Source: Oricola thermophila (GTDB taxonomy: Bacteria > Pseudomonadota > Alphaproteobacteria > Rhizobiales > Rhizobiaceae). Taken from it: a stretch of 64,000 nt of DNA. The number at the start of each line of letters is the position of its first letter. Positions within the stretch are counted from its first letter, which is position 1. The notes under the pieces were generated by a model that saw only the letters and a list, made by a program, of their open reading frames with translations, was not told where the DNA came from and did no database searches. This document shows, one piece after another, positions 48,906-59,139 of the stretch. The translations under genes and the position numbers were made by a program. The DNA lies in the NCBI RefSeq assembly GCF_013358405.1, contig NZ_CP054836.1, positions 2,976,001-3,040,000 of the forward strand, written 5' to 3'.

Positions 48906-50177
48906 CTATTCCTTGACGTAGGGCTTGCCGTCTGCTGCAGGCGGACGGGAGCGCCCCACGAAACCCGCAACGACGACGATCGTCGCCAGATAGGGCGCCA
49001 TGGCGAGAAATTCCGACGGAATGGGCGTCCGCAACAGCGCCAGCTTCTGCTGCAGCGAATCGGCAAAACCGAATACGAGCGCCGCCATGAGCGCCCCGAC
49101 CGGATGCCAGCGACCGAAGATCATCGCCGCCAGCCCGATATAGCCACGACCGCCGGTCATGTTCTCGTCGAAACGACCAACGGTGCCCAGCGTGAACCAG
49201 GCGCCGCCGAAGCCGGCCACCATGCCCGCCAGCGTCACGTTGATGTAACGGGTGCGGTAGACATTGATGCCAAGCGTATCGGCAGCACGCGGATGCTCGC
49301 CGACGGCACGGGCACGCAGGCCGTACCGGGTATAGAACAGGTAGTAGGTCGCCACGGCGACCAGAACCAGCGCGCCGTAGACGAAAAGGTTCTGGTTGAA
49401 CAGCATCGGCCCGATCACGGGTATGTCACCGAGCACAGGTATCTTCCAGGAGCGGAAAACCGGTGCATTGTTCAGGAATCGGTACTCGGAGAAAACCTGA
49501 CTGGAAACGTAGGACGTGACACCGAGGACGAAGAGATTGATGACAACGCCGGCGATGATCTGGTCCATCCGGTAGGTGACCACGAGCGCGGCAAGGATGA
49601 AGCCGAACAGGCCGCCGATGGCAACGGCGAAGGCAAGTCCGCCCCAACCGCCAACCAGCGATCCCATCAGCGCCCCGGTGAATGCGCCGGCCAACAACAT
49701 GCCCTCGATGGCGATGTTGACCACGGCGACACGTTCCGACAGCACGCCGGCAACGCCGCCGAGAGCGATCGGCACCGCCCGCACCATCGTCGCCTGCAAC
49801 ATGCCGGTCAGCGAGAACGATTTCCCCGCTGTCGCCCACACAAGGAACGCCGCGACGACGATGGCAAAGCCGATGCCAATGGAGATCATCGACCAACGGG
49901 CGCCGCCGCGAAGGAACTGACGCACTCCCAGGAAGGCGAGGATCGCGGCAGCGATGTAGTTGAAGGGCGCGGCAGGAATGACGAGATTGGGCAAGGCCCA
50001 TGGATCTGTCGGGCGCGACAGGCGGAAATTCGCATCTCCGGAAGAATCCAGGCCGAAAACGCCCGCGACGAGTATGGCTAGCGCCAGCAGGACAAAACCG
50101 TAGATTCTGGCCTGGCGGACCTTGTGAACGTCCAGCTTCTTATTCGGTGCGATATCCGTCGAGGATGCTGCGGTCAT
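48906..50177 (-). CDS. Nucleoside ABC importer, permease subunit 2
   Basis: Inner-membrane protein of 423 residues of the BPD_transp_2 class (as NupQ/YufQ), with about ten membrane helices. Typical motifs are GALMGSLVGGWGG and TLAGMVAGFGGAWFTLG, and FNQNLFVYGALVLVAVATYY. It is the last gene of the four-gene importer operon and lies 6 bases after permease 1. Confidence 0.9.
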   Translation of the reverse strand: MTAASSTDIAPNKKLDVHKVRQARIYGFVLLALAILVAGVFGLDSSGDANFRLSRPTDPWALPNLVIPAAPFNYIAAAILAFLGVRQFLRGGARWSMISIGIGFAIVVAAFLVWATAGKSFSLTGMLQATMVRAVPIALGGVAGVLSERVAVVNIAIEGMLLAGAFTGALMGSLVGGWGGLAFAVAIGGLFGFILAALVVTYRMDQIIAGVVINLFVLGVTSYVSSQVFSEYRFLNNAPVFRSWKIPVLGDIPVIGPMLFNQNLFVYGALVLVAVATYYLFYTRYGLRARAVGEHPRAADTLGINVYRTRYINVTLAGMVAGFGGAWFTLGTVGRFDENMTGGRGYIGLAAMIFGRWHPVGALMAALVFGFADSLQQKLALLRTPIPSEFLAMAPYLATIVVVAGFVGRSRPPAADGKPYVKE

Positions 50178-50183
50178 GGACGG

Positions 50184-51323
50184 TTACTCCTTGCGTCCCG
50201 CCGAGGGCTTCTGAAAGCCCCACGGGAAGATCGCCCGCACGAGCAGCGGTGCGGCTATGAACACGATAATGAGAGCCTGAATGATCCCGATCAGGTCAAT
50301 GGAAACGCCCGCATCAACCTGCATCTGGCGGCCGCCGGCTTCCAGCGCTCCGAACAGCAGCCCGGCAAACAAGACACCAATCGGATGAGAGCGACCGAGC
50401 AGCGCGACGGAAATTGCGTCGAAGCCGATACCCGCCGAGAACCCCGGCGTCGCTCGCCCCAGCACACCCATGACCTGGTTGGCACCGGCGAGACCGGCCA
50501 ATGCTCCCGCCGTGGCCATCGCGGCAACGATGATGAGGGAAGCACGCATGCCGGCATAGCGGGCCGCATCGGGATTCTCGCCGGAAGCACGGAACTCGAA
50601 GCCGGTCTTTGTCCGGAAAAGCAGCCAGTGCACGACAAAAACCGCGATCACGACAAGAATGATGCCGGCATGGACACGGAGGTTCGGATCCAGCCATCCG
50701 AAGAGTCGCGGAAGCTCGGCGCTGTCGAGCACGGATCTGGACACAGGATCCGACCGACCCGGCCGCTGCACCCAGTCGAGACGAAGCGTGTAATCCAGCA
50801 AGCGATAGGAAATGAGGTTCAGCATGATGGTCGAAATGACCTCGTGAGCACCCGTCGCCGCCCGCAGGTACCCCGCAATCGACGCATAGGCTGCGCCGGC
50901 CAGCGCACCGGCCAGCAGCGTCAGCGGCATGTGGATTATCCAGGGCAGTCCCTCGAAGGAGAAACCGACCATGACAGCGGCAATGCCACCGACCACGATC
51001 TGGCCTTCGGCACCGATGTTGAACAGTCCGGCGCGAAAACCGAGTGCCAGCCCAAGACCCGCGAGGATGAGCGGCGCGGCCGCGGTGAAGGTTTCCGAGA
51101 TTGCGTTCAGCGAACCGACGGAGCCCTCGAGGAGGGCGACATAGGACCGGCCGATCGTCTCGATATCGACGGCAGTCGCAAGCATGACGAGCGCGCCGAC
51201 GATCAGCGCGACAACAACGGCGAAGATCGGCACGACGACCAGATCCTCGAATTCCGCGCGACCGGGCGCCGCGCGCTGCAGCAGTTTTTCAGCGAGGGTC
51301 TGTTGCGAATTCGTGTCGGTCAT
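50184..51323 (-). CDS. Nucleoside ABC importer, permease subunit 1
   Basis: Inner-membrane protein of 379 residues (NupP/YufP-like) with about nine helices. GFRAGLFNIGAEGQIVVGGI is the characteristic sequence of this permease branch. It overlaps the ATPase stop by 4 bases and forms the channel with the second permease. Confidence 0.9.
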   Translation of the reverse strand: MTDTNSQQTLAEKLLQRAAPGRAEFEDLVVVPIFAVVVALIVGALVMLATAVDIETIGRSYVALLEGSVGSLNAISETFTAAAPLILAGLGLALGFRAGLFNIGAEGQIVVGGIAAVMVGFSFEGLPWIIHMPLTLLAGALAGAAYASIAGYLRAATGAHEVISTIMLNLISYRLLDYTLRLDWVQRPGRSDPVSRSVLDSAELPRLFGWLDPNLRVHAGIILVVIAVFVVHWLLFRTKTGFEFRASGENPDAARYAGMRASLIIVAAMATAGALAGLAGANQVMGVLGRATPGFSAGIGFDAISVALLGRSHPIGVLFAGLLFGALEAGGRQMQVDAGVSIDLIGIIQALIIVFIAAPLLVRAIFPWGFQKPSAGRKE

Positions 51324-52831
51324 GCATGCGCTCCCGCCATGGCAAGGCCCACGGCATTCTTGTCTACCGGTCCGGCCGAAGCATCGAACTCGGCCACTAT
51401 GCGCCCCTCGAACATGACGAGGATGCGATCCGAGAGGGACATGATCTCGTCGAGTTCCGAGGAGACGATGAGGACACCGTCGCCTTCGTCGCGAGCCTCC
51501 ATCAGGCGCTTGTGGATGTATTCGATCGAACCGACATCGAGGCCTCGCGTCGGCTGGGAGGCTATCACCAGCTTGGTTTCCCGTTCGAGCTCACGGGCAA
51601 CCACCATCTTTTGCTGGTTGCCTCCGGAAAGATTGCCCGCCTTCAGGTAGACCGACGGTGTGCGCACGTCGAAATCGACCGCATATTGCGCCGCCGTCCT
51701 GAGCACTTCCTGCCAGTCTATATTCGGCCCCCTGGAAAAGCGGTCGTCATAGTAGGTGTTGAGCACCATGTTCTCGTAAATCGTAAAATTGGCGATCATG
51801 CCGGATTTGAGCCGATCTTCCGGAATATGCGCCATGCCCATGCGATGGCGGTCGCGCACCGACGCGTGCGTTATGTCCCTGCCCAAAAAATCTATATGTC
51901 CGCCGGCAGCATTCTGGAGACCGGTCAGGGCCTCTATCAGCGCCGTCTGTCCGTTTCCCTGAACACCGGCGATGCCCACCACCTCTCCGGACCGGACATG
52001 GAAGTTGACATGATCGACAGCGACTTCGTCATTCTCGCGCAACACGAGCAGATCCCGGACATCCAGAAGCGTTTCGCCCGGCTTGAACGGCCCCTTTTCA
52101 ACGTCGAACGAGACCGGTCGACCGACCATCATCTCGGCCAGTTCCTCTTCGGTCATCGCTTTCGGATCGCCCTCGCCGACGATCCTGCCGGCACGCAACA
52201 CATTGATGCGGTCGGCAATTTCCAGAATCTCGTGCAGCTTGTGCGTGATGAAGACGATCGCCTTGCCGGAATCGCGCAGCGACTTGACGATCTCGAAGAA
52301 GTCCTCGACCTCCTGAGGCGTGAGAACGGCTGTCGGCTCGTCGAGAATCAGGACCTCCGCCGAGCGGAACAGAACCTTGATGATCTCGACACGCTGCTGG
52401 ATGCCGACGGGCAAGTTCTCGATCAGCGCGTCGGGATCGACCTTGAGGCCGTATTTCTCGTTGATCTCGCGCACCTGTTCCCGCGCTGTCCCGAGGTCCA
52501 GGAAATCCAGTCGCCCGGTCGGCTCCACACCCAGAACCACATTCTCGGCAACGGTGAAGACGGGTACGAGCATGAAATGCTGGTGAACCATGCCTATGCC
52601 TGCGGCAATCCCGTCGCCCGGGCCATGGAACTCGACGGGCTTGCCGTCGATCAGGATCTGCCCCTCATCGGGCGAGTAAAGCCCGGACAGGATGTTCATC
52701 ATGGTCGATTTGCCGGCGCCGTTCTCGCCCAGCAAGCCCAGGACCTCGCCCGCGCGTATCGTCAGGTTCACGCCATCATTGGCCGTTACCGGCCCGAACC
52801 GTTTGGTTATCCCCCGAAGCTCAACATCCAC
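51320..52831 (-). CDS. Nucleoside ABC importer, double ATP-binding protein
   Basis: Cytoplasmic ATPase of 503 residues with two ABC domains. The first has Walker A GLLGENGAGKSTMMNIL, Walker B VLILDEPTAVLTP; the second has a degenerate Walker A GIAGVQGNGQTALIE and the signature NLSGGNQQKMVVAREL, normal for the RbsA/NupO-like group. Start is GTG 52831 behind GGGGAG with 9 bases between; upstream in-frame codons to 52909 are not similar to the family. Confidence 0.93.
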   Translation of the reverse strand: MDVELRGITKRFGPVTANDGVNLTIRAGEVLGLLGENGAGKSTMMNILSGLYSPDEGQILIDGKPVEFHGPGDGIAAGIGMVHQHFMLVPVFTVAENVVLGVEPTGRLDFLDLGTAREQVREINEKYGLKVDPDALIENLPVGIQQRVEIIKVLFRSAEVLILDEPTAVLTPQEVEDFFEIVKSLRDSGKAIVFITHKLHEILEIADRINVLRAGRIVGEGDPKAMTEEELAEMMVGRPVSFDVEKGPFKPGETLLDVRDLLVLRENDEVAVDHVNFHVRSGEVVGIAGVQGNGQTALIEALTGLQNAAGGHIDFLGRDITHASVRDRHRMGMAHIPEDRLKSGMIANFTIYENMVLNTYYDDRFSRGPNIDWQEVLRTAAQYAVDFDVRTPSVYLKAGNLSGGNQQKMVVARELERETKLVIASQPTRGLDVGSIEYIHKRLMEARDEGDGVLIVSSELDEIMSLSDRILVMFEGRIVAEFDASAGPVDKNAVGLAMAGAHA

Positions 52832-52915
52832 GGCGTCGCACTCCCCACTCCGGCAAATCAGGCAGATAGAAGCCCGCCGCCACGGGGGCGCAGCGGCGGG
52901 CAGAAGCAACCGGTC

Positions 52916-53944
52916 TCAGTTACCGAACTTGATCGAGCCGTCAATAATGCCGGCCCTGATTTCCTCGATTTCCGCCTTCAACTCGGCGGGAACGTCGTCC
53001 TCGAAATCGTGGAACGGGGCAAGGCCCACGCCGTCATTTGCAAGCGTGCCGACCACGACACCGCCTTCGAACGTGCCATCCATCACGGAATCGATCACGG
53101 CCTGAACCGTTGCGTCCATGCGCTTGAGAACCGAGGTCAGATAGACGTGCTGCTTCTCGGTGTCCGTCATGTACTGGTCGGCGTCGACGCCGATGATCTT
53201 GAGCTTGTCGGTGCCGAGTTCATCGGCGAGAGCGGCGGAACCGAGACCGACCGGGCCGGCGACCGGCATGACGATGTCCGCGCCCTCGTCATAGAGATTC
53301 TGGGCGAATGCGCGGCCGTCATCCAGGCTTTCGAAGTTGTTGGTGAACAGGCCTTCCTTGGCTTCCGGATCCCAGCCGAGAACCGTAACCGAAGTACCCT
53401 TTTTCTCGTTGTAGTAATTCGCGCCGTGAACGAAACCGTCCATGAACACGGTCACCGGCGGAATATTGATGCCGCCGAACGTTCCGATCACACCGGTCTG
53501 CGACATTCCCGCGGCGAGATAGCCGGCGAGAAAAGCCGCCTGCTCGGTGGCAAAAACTTGGCCGGCAACATTCGGAATCGCCGGATCATAGGCGAAGTCG
53601 ACGATCGAAAACTTCTGGTCCGGATTGGCTTCTGCCGCAGCCTTGGTCGCATCACCCATCAGAAAGCCGACCGTGATGATGATATCGCACTGGCCACCGA
53701 GCAGCGAGTTCAGGTTCGCCTCGTAGTCGGTCTCCGCCTGGCTCTCCAGGAAGCGTCCCTCGATCCCCTTTTCCGCCATGGCATCCTGGACGCCTTTCCA
53801 CGCGGTCTGGTTGAAGCCAGCGTCGTCAATGCCGCCGGTGTCCGTCACCTGGCAGGCGGTAAACGCCGACGCCATCGATACGGAGCCAAGCAGAAGCGAC
53901 GTGGAGACAAACGCACCGCCGATGATCCTGCTGATTTTCGCCAT
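52916..53944 (-). CDS. Bmp-family nucleoside-binding protein
   Basis: Periplasmic binding protein of 342 residues (PnrA/BmpA family). A cleavable signal peptide covers about residues 1-27 (IIGGAFVSTSLLLGSVSMAS). The mature start DTGGIDDAGFNQTAWKG is the family signature; VGFLMGDATKAAAEANPDQ and GVDADQYMTD follow. Family members bind purine nucleosides. Start is ATG 53944 with AAGGGAGAA upstream. Confidence 0.93.
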   Translation of the reverse strand: MAKISRIIGGAFVSTSLLLGSVSMASAFTACQVTDTGGIDDAGFNQTAWKGVQDAMAEKGIEGRFLESQAETDYEANLNSLLGGQCDIIITVGFLMGDATKAAAEANPDQKFSIVDFAYDPAIPNVAGQVFATEQAAFLAGYLAAGMSQTGVIGTFGGINIPPVTVFMDGFVHGANYYNEKKGTSVTVLGWDPEAKEGLFTNNFESLDDGRAFAQNLYDEGADIVMPVAGPVGLGSAALADELGTDKLKIIGVDADQYMTDTEKQHVYLTSVLKRMDATVQAVIDSVMDGTFEGGVVVGTLANDGVGLAPFHDFEDDVPAELKAEIEEIRAGIIDGSIKFGN

Positions 53945-54280
53945 TACATTCTCCCTTGAGATGACACTTACTCGATACCGCAAAACATCCGGTCATTTGA
54001 GGGTGGTTTCACTGCCACCACAAGCCCCGACATCTTCCGATAAGACAATTTCGAACGCTGCCAATCCACGCCTGAAACGATGGACAAGGTCAACGCCTTG
54101 CAACATCTATGCACATCCCGGCGCGGATTGGCAGTGCTTTTTCGACAAGCCCGAATGCACGGCAACAATGCGCCTTGCGTCAATACCGTTCGCTGCAGCC
54201 CCATGATTTCCGTGGCAAATTTCTCCTGATGCGCCAACGCCCCGGGTGCCGCGATGCCCGAACGCGGACAATGCGGGCCG
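53945..54280. other. 336-base region without a gene
   Basis: It separates the Bmp operon from the exporter operon, both on the minus strand, so it must hold the exporter's end and the Bmp promoter. A short dyad GGTGG/CCACC lies near 54003-54021. Several TTGAC-like hexamers occur on the minus strand but none has a convincing -10. Open frames here have no recognisable product. Confidence 0.6.
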
Positions 54281-55417
54281 TCAGTCGAGCGTGCGACGGA
54301 ACCGAACAAGGGCAAGCCCCGAATAGCCCAGGACGAACAATGCAAGCGCACCGAAATGCCGGGCCACGATGTCCAGTTCGGCGCCCTTGAGCATGATGGC
54401 ACGCACGAGGCGCAGGAAGTGGGTCAACGGAAGAGCCTCGCCCACCCACTGTGCCCAAACCGGCATGCCGCGGAAGGGGAAAATGAAGCCCGAGAGAAGA
54501 ATGGAAGGCAGGAAGAAGAAGAAGGCGAGCTGCATCGCCTGCATCTGGGTACGCGCCAGTGTGGATATGGTGTAACCCAGCAGGACCAACGCAAGGACGT
54601 AAACGAGCACACCGGCCAGCAGCAGGCCCAGATCGCCGACAAACGGCACGGAGAAGAGAACCCGTGCGGCGACGAGGATCACGACGACCTGCACGGCACC
54701 GACAACGAGATAGGGCAGGATCTTGCCGAGCATGATCTCGAAAGGCGTCGCCGGAAGCGACAGAAGGTTTTCCATCGTGCCGCGCTCCAACTCGCGGGTA
54801 AGCCCCATCGAGGTCATCATCACCATGGTCATCTGCAGGATGACGCCCAGCAGACCGGGCACGATGTTGTACTGGGTTATGCCTTCCGGGTTGTAGCGCT
54901 TGTGCACGACCACCTGGAGCTGGCCCTCCAGCGCGGCGGCCGCCTCCGCGGCCACCGGCTGCTCGCGCAGCAATGCCTGCGCCGCCACGGTCCCGAGTGT
55001 CGAAATGGCGCCAGAGGCAACGGAAGGATCGGTCGCATCCGCCTCGATCAGGATCTGCGGATGGTCGTTCCTCTGCACACGGCGGGCGAAGTCGGACGGA
55101 ATGGTGACCACGAAGGAAACCTCGCCCTGCCGGAACAGTCGCTCCGCCTCTTCCGCGGAATCGACGATGTGGCTGAAATGGTAGTAACCGGTCATCTCCA
55201 GCGCCGTTACCATGGCGCGGGTGTAATGATCCTGGCTGGTCGTCACCAGCGCCGTCGGCAGATGCTTGGGATCGTTGTTGATCGCGTATCCGAACATCAC
55301 CAACAGCATGAGCGGGATGCCGATCATCATCGCGAAGGTGACACGGTCCCTTCGCATCTGGATCGATTCCTTGTCGAGCAACGCGCGGAGCCGGCGAAGG
55401 GAGAAGCCGAGGATCAT
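54281..55417 (-). CDS. ABC-2 type exporter permease (YhhJ/YbhR-like)
   Basis: Inner-membrane protein of 378 residues with one N-terminal helix, a large periplasmic domain and five C-terminal helices, the usual ABC2_membrane_3 plan. GLTRELERGTMENLLSLPATP and FPFRGMPVWAQWVGEALPLT are typical. It overlaps the ATPase stop by 4 bases. The substrate is unknown; related systems export drugs or cationic compounds. Confidence 0.9.
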   Translation of the reverse strand: MILGFSLRRLRALLDKESIQMRRDRVTFAMMIGIPLMLLVMFGYAINNDPKHLPTALVTTSQDHYTRAMVTALEMTGYYHFSHIVDSAEEAERLFRQGEVSFVVTIPSDFARRVQRNDHPQILIEADATDPSVASGAISTLGTVAAQALLREQPVAAEAAAALEGQLQVVVHKRYNPEGITQYNIVPGLLGVILQMTMVMMTSMGLTRELERGTMENLLSLPATPFEIMLGKILPYLVVGAVQVVVILVAARVLFSVPFVGDLGLLLAGVLVYVLALVLLGYTISTLARTQMQAMQLAFFFFLPSILLSGFIFPFRGMPVWAQWVGEALPLTHFLRLVRAIMLKGAELDIVARHFGALALFVLGYSGLALVRFRRTLD

Positions 55418-56328
55418 TGCCGTGCCTCCTGCGGTGCGTCCATCAGCTGGATGAATACATCCTCCAGGCTGGTGTCGCCCAACCGCACGGTCACGCCGTC
55501 GCCGGCAATCTCTTCGACCGAGCGACGCAGCAAGTCCGGATCGCGGCCCACCACGTGCAGGGTCGTCCCGAAGGGCGCGACCTGATCGACGCCCGGCGCG
55601 CCAGAAAGACGCTGCATTACTTCGGCCAGGTTCGGCCCCTCTATGACGAAGGTTGTCAGGCCTGCGTTCTCGACCACCTCATCGACCGTGCCACTCGCCA
55701 GCACCCTGCCGCGGGAAATGTAATTGATGCGATGGCAACGCTCGGCCTCGTCCATGTAGTGGGTCGACACAAGGACCGTCATGCCGCCAGCCGCGCGTTC
55801 GTGGATCTCGTCCCAGAACTCGCGCCGCGCCTTGGGATCGACGCCGGCGGTCGGCTCGTCGAGCATCAGCAGCTTGGGCTTGTGCATGACGCAGGCGGCA
55901 AGCGCCAGGCGTTGCTTCCAGCCTCCCGACAACTGACCGGCCAACTGCCGTCGGCGCGCGGTCAGGCCGAGATCCTCCAGCGTGTCGCGCACGCGATCGC
56001 GGACGGGGTCGAGTTCGTAGAGCCGCGCCACGAAATTCAAGTTTTCCTCGATCGACAGATCCTCGTAAAAGGAAAAGCGCTGCGTCATGTAGCCGACCTG
56101 GAGCCGAATCCTTCGGGTCTCGCGCCGAACGTCGTAGCCGAGAACCGTGCCCTCGCCCTCGTCGGGCGTCAGGAGGCCGCACATGAGGCGGATGGTCGTC
56201 GTCTTGCCGGAACCGTTCGGCCCCAAAAAGCCCGCGATCTCGCCCTCGGCAACCTTCATCGAAACGTGGTCGACCACCGCGCGTCCGGAGAACCGCTTGA
56301 CCAGGTCGCGAACGTCGATAACGGCCAC
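55414..56328 (-). CDS. Exporter ATP-binding protein
   Basis: Cytoplasmic ATPase of 304 residues. Walker A GFLGPNGSGKTTTIRLM, signature QLSGGWKQRLALAACVM and Walker B LLMLDEPTAGVDPKARREFW. The C-terminal extension after the ABC domain is typical of DrrA-like ATPases. Start is GTG 56328, overlapping the HlyD stop (TAGTG). Confidence 0.92.
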   Translation of the reverse strand: MAVIDVRDLVKRFSGRAVVDHVSMKVAEGEIAGFLGPNGSGKTTTIRLMCGLLTPDEGEGTVLGYDVRRETRRIRLQVGYMTQRFSFYEDLSIEENLNFVARLYELDPVRDRVRDTLEDLGLTARRRQLAGQLSGGWKQRLALAACVMHKPKLLMLDEPTAGVDPKARREFWDEIHERAAGGMTVLVSTHYMDEAERCHRINYISRGRVLASGTVDEVVENAGLTTFVIEGPNLAEVMQRLSGAPGVDQVAPFGTTLHVVGRDPDLLRRSVEEIAGDGVTVRLGDTSLEDVFIQLMDAPQEARQ

Positions 56329-57281
56329 TACTTGCCCTCCGCGACCAGCACGTCAACAATCTGGCCCGGCTTGAGCGACCGCGCCGAGGCGTCGGGCAGC
56401 GCCTCGACAAGATAGACGAGCTTCTGACGACTCTCGAGCGAGTAGATGACCGGCGGCGTAAACTCCGGCTCGTCGGCTATGTAGTAGACCGTCGCGCCCG
56501 CATCCGGACCGCAGCCGTCACAACGAACCGTCAGCTTCGTGCCGACAGCGATGCGTGCCAGCTCCGGCTCGGGAACATAAAGGCGCAGCTTGGTCGCACC
56601 GTCAGGGAGTATCGTGAGGATCGGTGCCTGCGGACCGGCGATCTCGCCAGCACTGCGGATCACATCGAAAACGCGGCCGGCTACCGGCGACGCGACCGTA
56701 CGCTTGGAGAGACGCCACTCCGCGGTTTCCAGCGCCGACCTGGCCTGGGCGACAGCGGCCTCAGCCGCGGCAATCGTATCGGCGCGCGCCGGCAGCTGCG
56801 CAACCGTCAGATTGGCCTCGAACTCGGCCACGCGGGCGTTGGCCAGCTCGAGGCTGGTCTCGGCAGTGTCATAGTTCGCCTGGGAGGTAATCCCCTGTTC
56901 GAGCAGATCCTTCTGGCGGGCGAGGACTCGCCTTGCCTCGGATGCCTGGGCCCGCGCGGAATTGAGTGATGCCCGGATTGCCGCGATTTCCTCCGGCCGC
57001 TTGCCAAGCCTGAGATCCGACACGTGACTCTCGGCCTCGGCCAGGGCGGCTTTCGCCTGGGCCACAGCGATCTGTGCGTCGCGGCTCTCGAGCCGCGCCA
57101 GCACCTGCCCAACCTCGACCGGGTCCCCACGCTCCACTTCCACCGTTTCTATCTGTGCCGTTTCGATGGGCGCGATCCGCACATAGTCGCCCTCGACATA
57201 GCCGACAGCGAGGGCCGGCGCCGCATCGCAAGGCCCGAAAAGACCGGCCAGAACAGGCAGGGCACAAATGAATTCCAACAT
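56328..57281 (-). CDS. HlyD-family periplasmic adaptor of the exporter
   Basis: Membrane-fusion protein of 317 residues with a hydrophobic N-terminus. A biotinyl-lipoyl-like half (VERGDPVEVGQVLARLES) leads to a coiled-coil hairpin from about 75 to 180 rich in Ala, Glu and Arg, then GRVFDVIRSAGEIAG and a beta-barrel. It would join the ABC-2 transporter to an outer-membrane channel such as TolC, not encoded here. Confidence 0.9.
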   Translation of the reverse strand: MLEFICALPVLAGLFGPCDAAPALAVGYVEGDYVRIAPIETAQIETVEVERGDPVEVGQVLARLESRDAQIAVAQAKAALAEAESHVSDLRLGKRPEEIAAIRASLNSARAQASEARRVLARQKDLLEQGITSQANYDTAETSLELANARVAEFEANLTVAQLPARADTIAAAEAAVAQARSALETAEWRLSKRTVASPVAGRVFDVIRSAGEIAGPQAPILTILPDGATKLRLYVPEPELARIAVGTKLTVRCDGCGPDAGATVYYIADEPEFTPPVIYSLESRQKLVYLVEALPDASARSLKPGQIVDVLVAEGK

Positions 57282-57303
57282 GGCCGAATCACCCGACTCG
57301 AAA

Positions 57304-57344
57304 GGGAATGAGAATTGGTGTGCGGTCCAATCTAACCCATTCCC
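57304..57344. repeat. Interrupted inverted repeat before the exporter operon
   Basis: GGGAATG (57304-57310) pairs with CATTCCC (57338-57344), and inside it ATTGG (57314-57318) pairs with CCAAT (57327-57331). It ends 22 bases before the HlyD start codon. It could be an operator or a leader hairpin; a T-run is lacking. The rest of the 57282-57498 gap also holds GC-rich CCGGCC repeats near 57480-57495 after pgm. Confidence 0.6.
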
Positions 57345-57498
57345 GACCCCGTACGCCAGACCTTAATGTACCGTGGGTCATTAAAATCCAACCCAAACAG
57401 GCGGGCCGGCCCCTCGTCGCCCCGGATACAGGGCCGACCGGCGCCGGGACAAAGGCATCGGCGAGATGTCCGACCGCGCCCGGCCGGCGGGCCGGCGG

Positions 57499-59139
<1,641 letters not shown>

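Noticed and set aside
51326..53959. An 877-codon plus-strand frame opposite the nucleoside ATPase and Bmp genes
   Set aside because: Mirrors well-conserved genes on the minus strand; no ribosome-binding site or motif.
53968..54402. 144-codon minus-strand frame in the gap before the Bmp gene
   Set aside because: Extends into the exporter permease, has no domain or ribosome-binding site, and has a composition like random high-GC frames.
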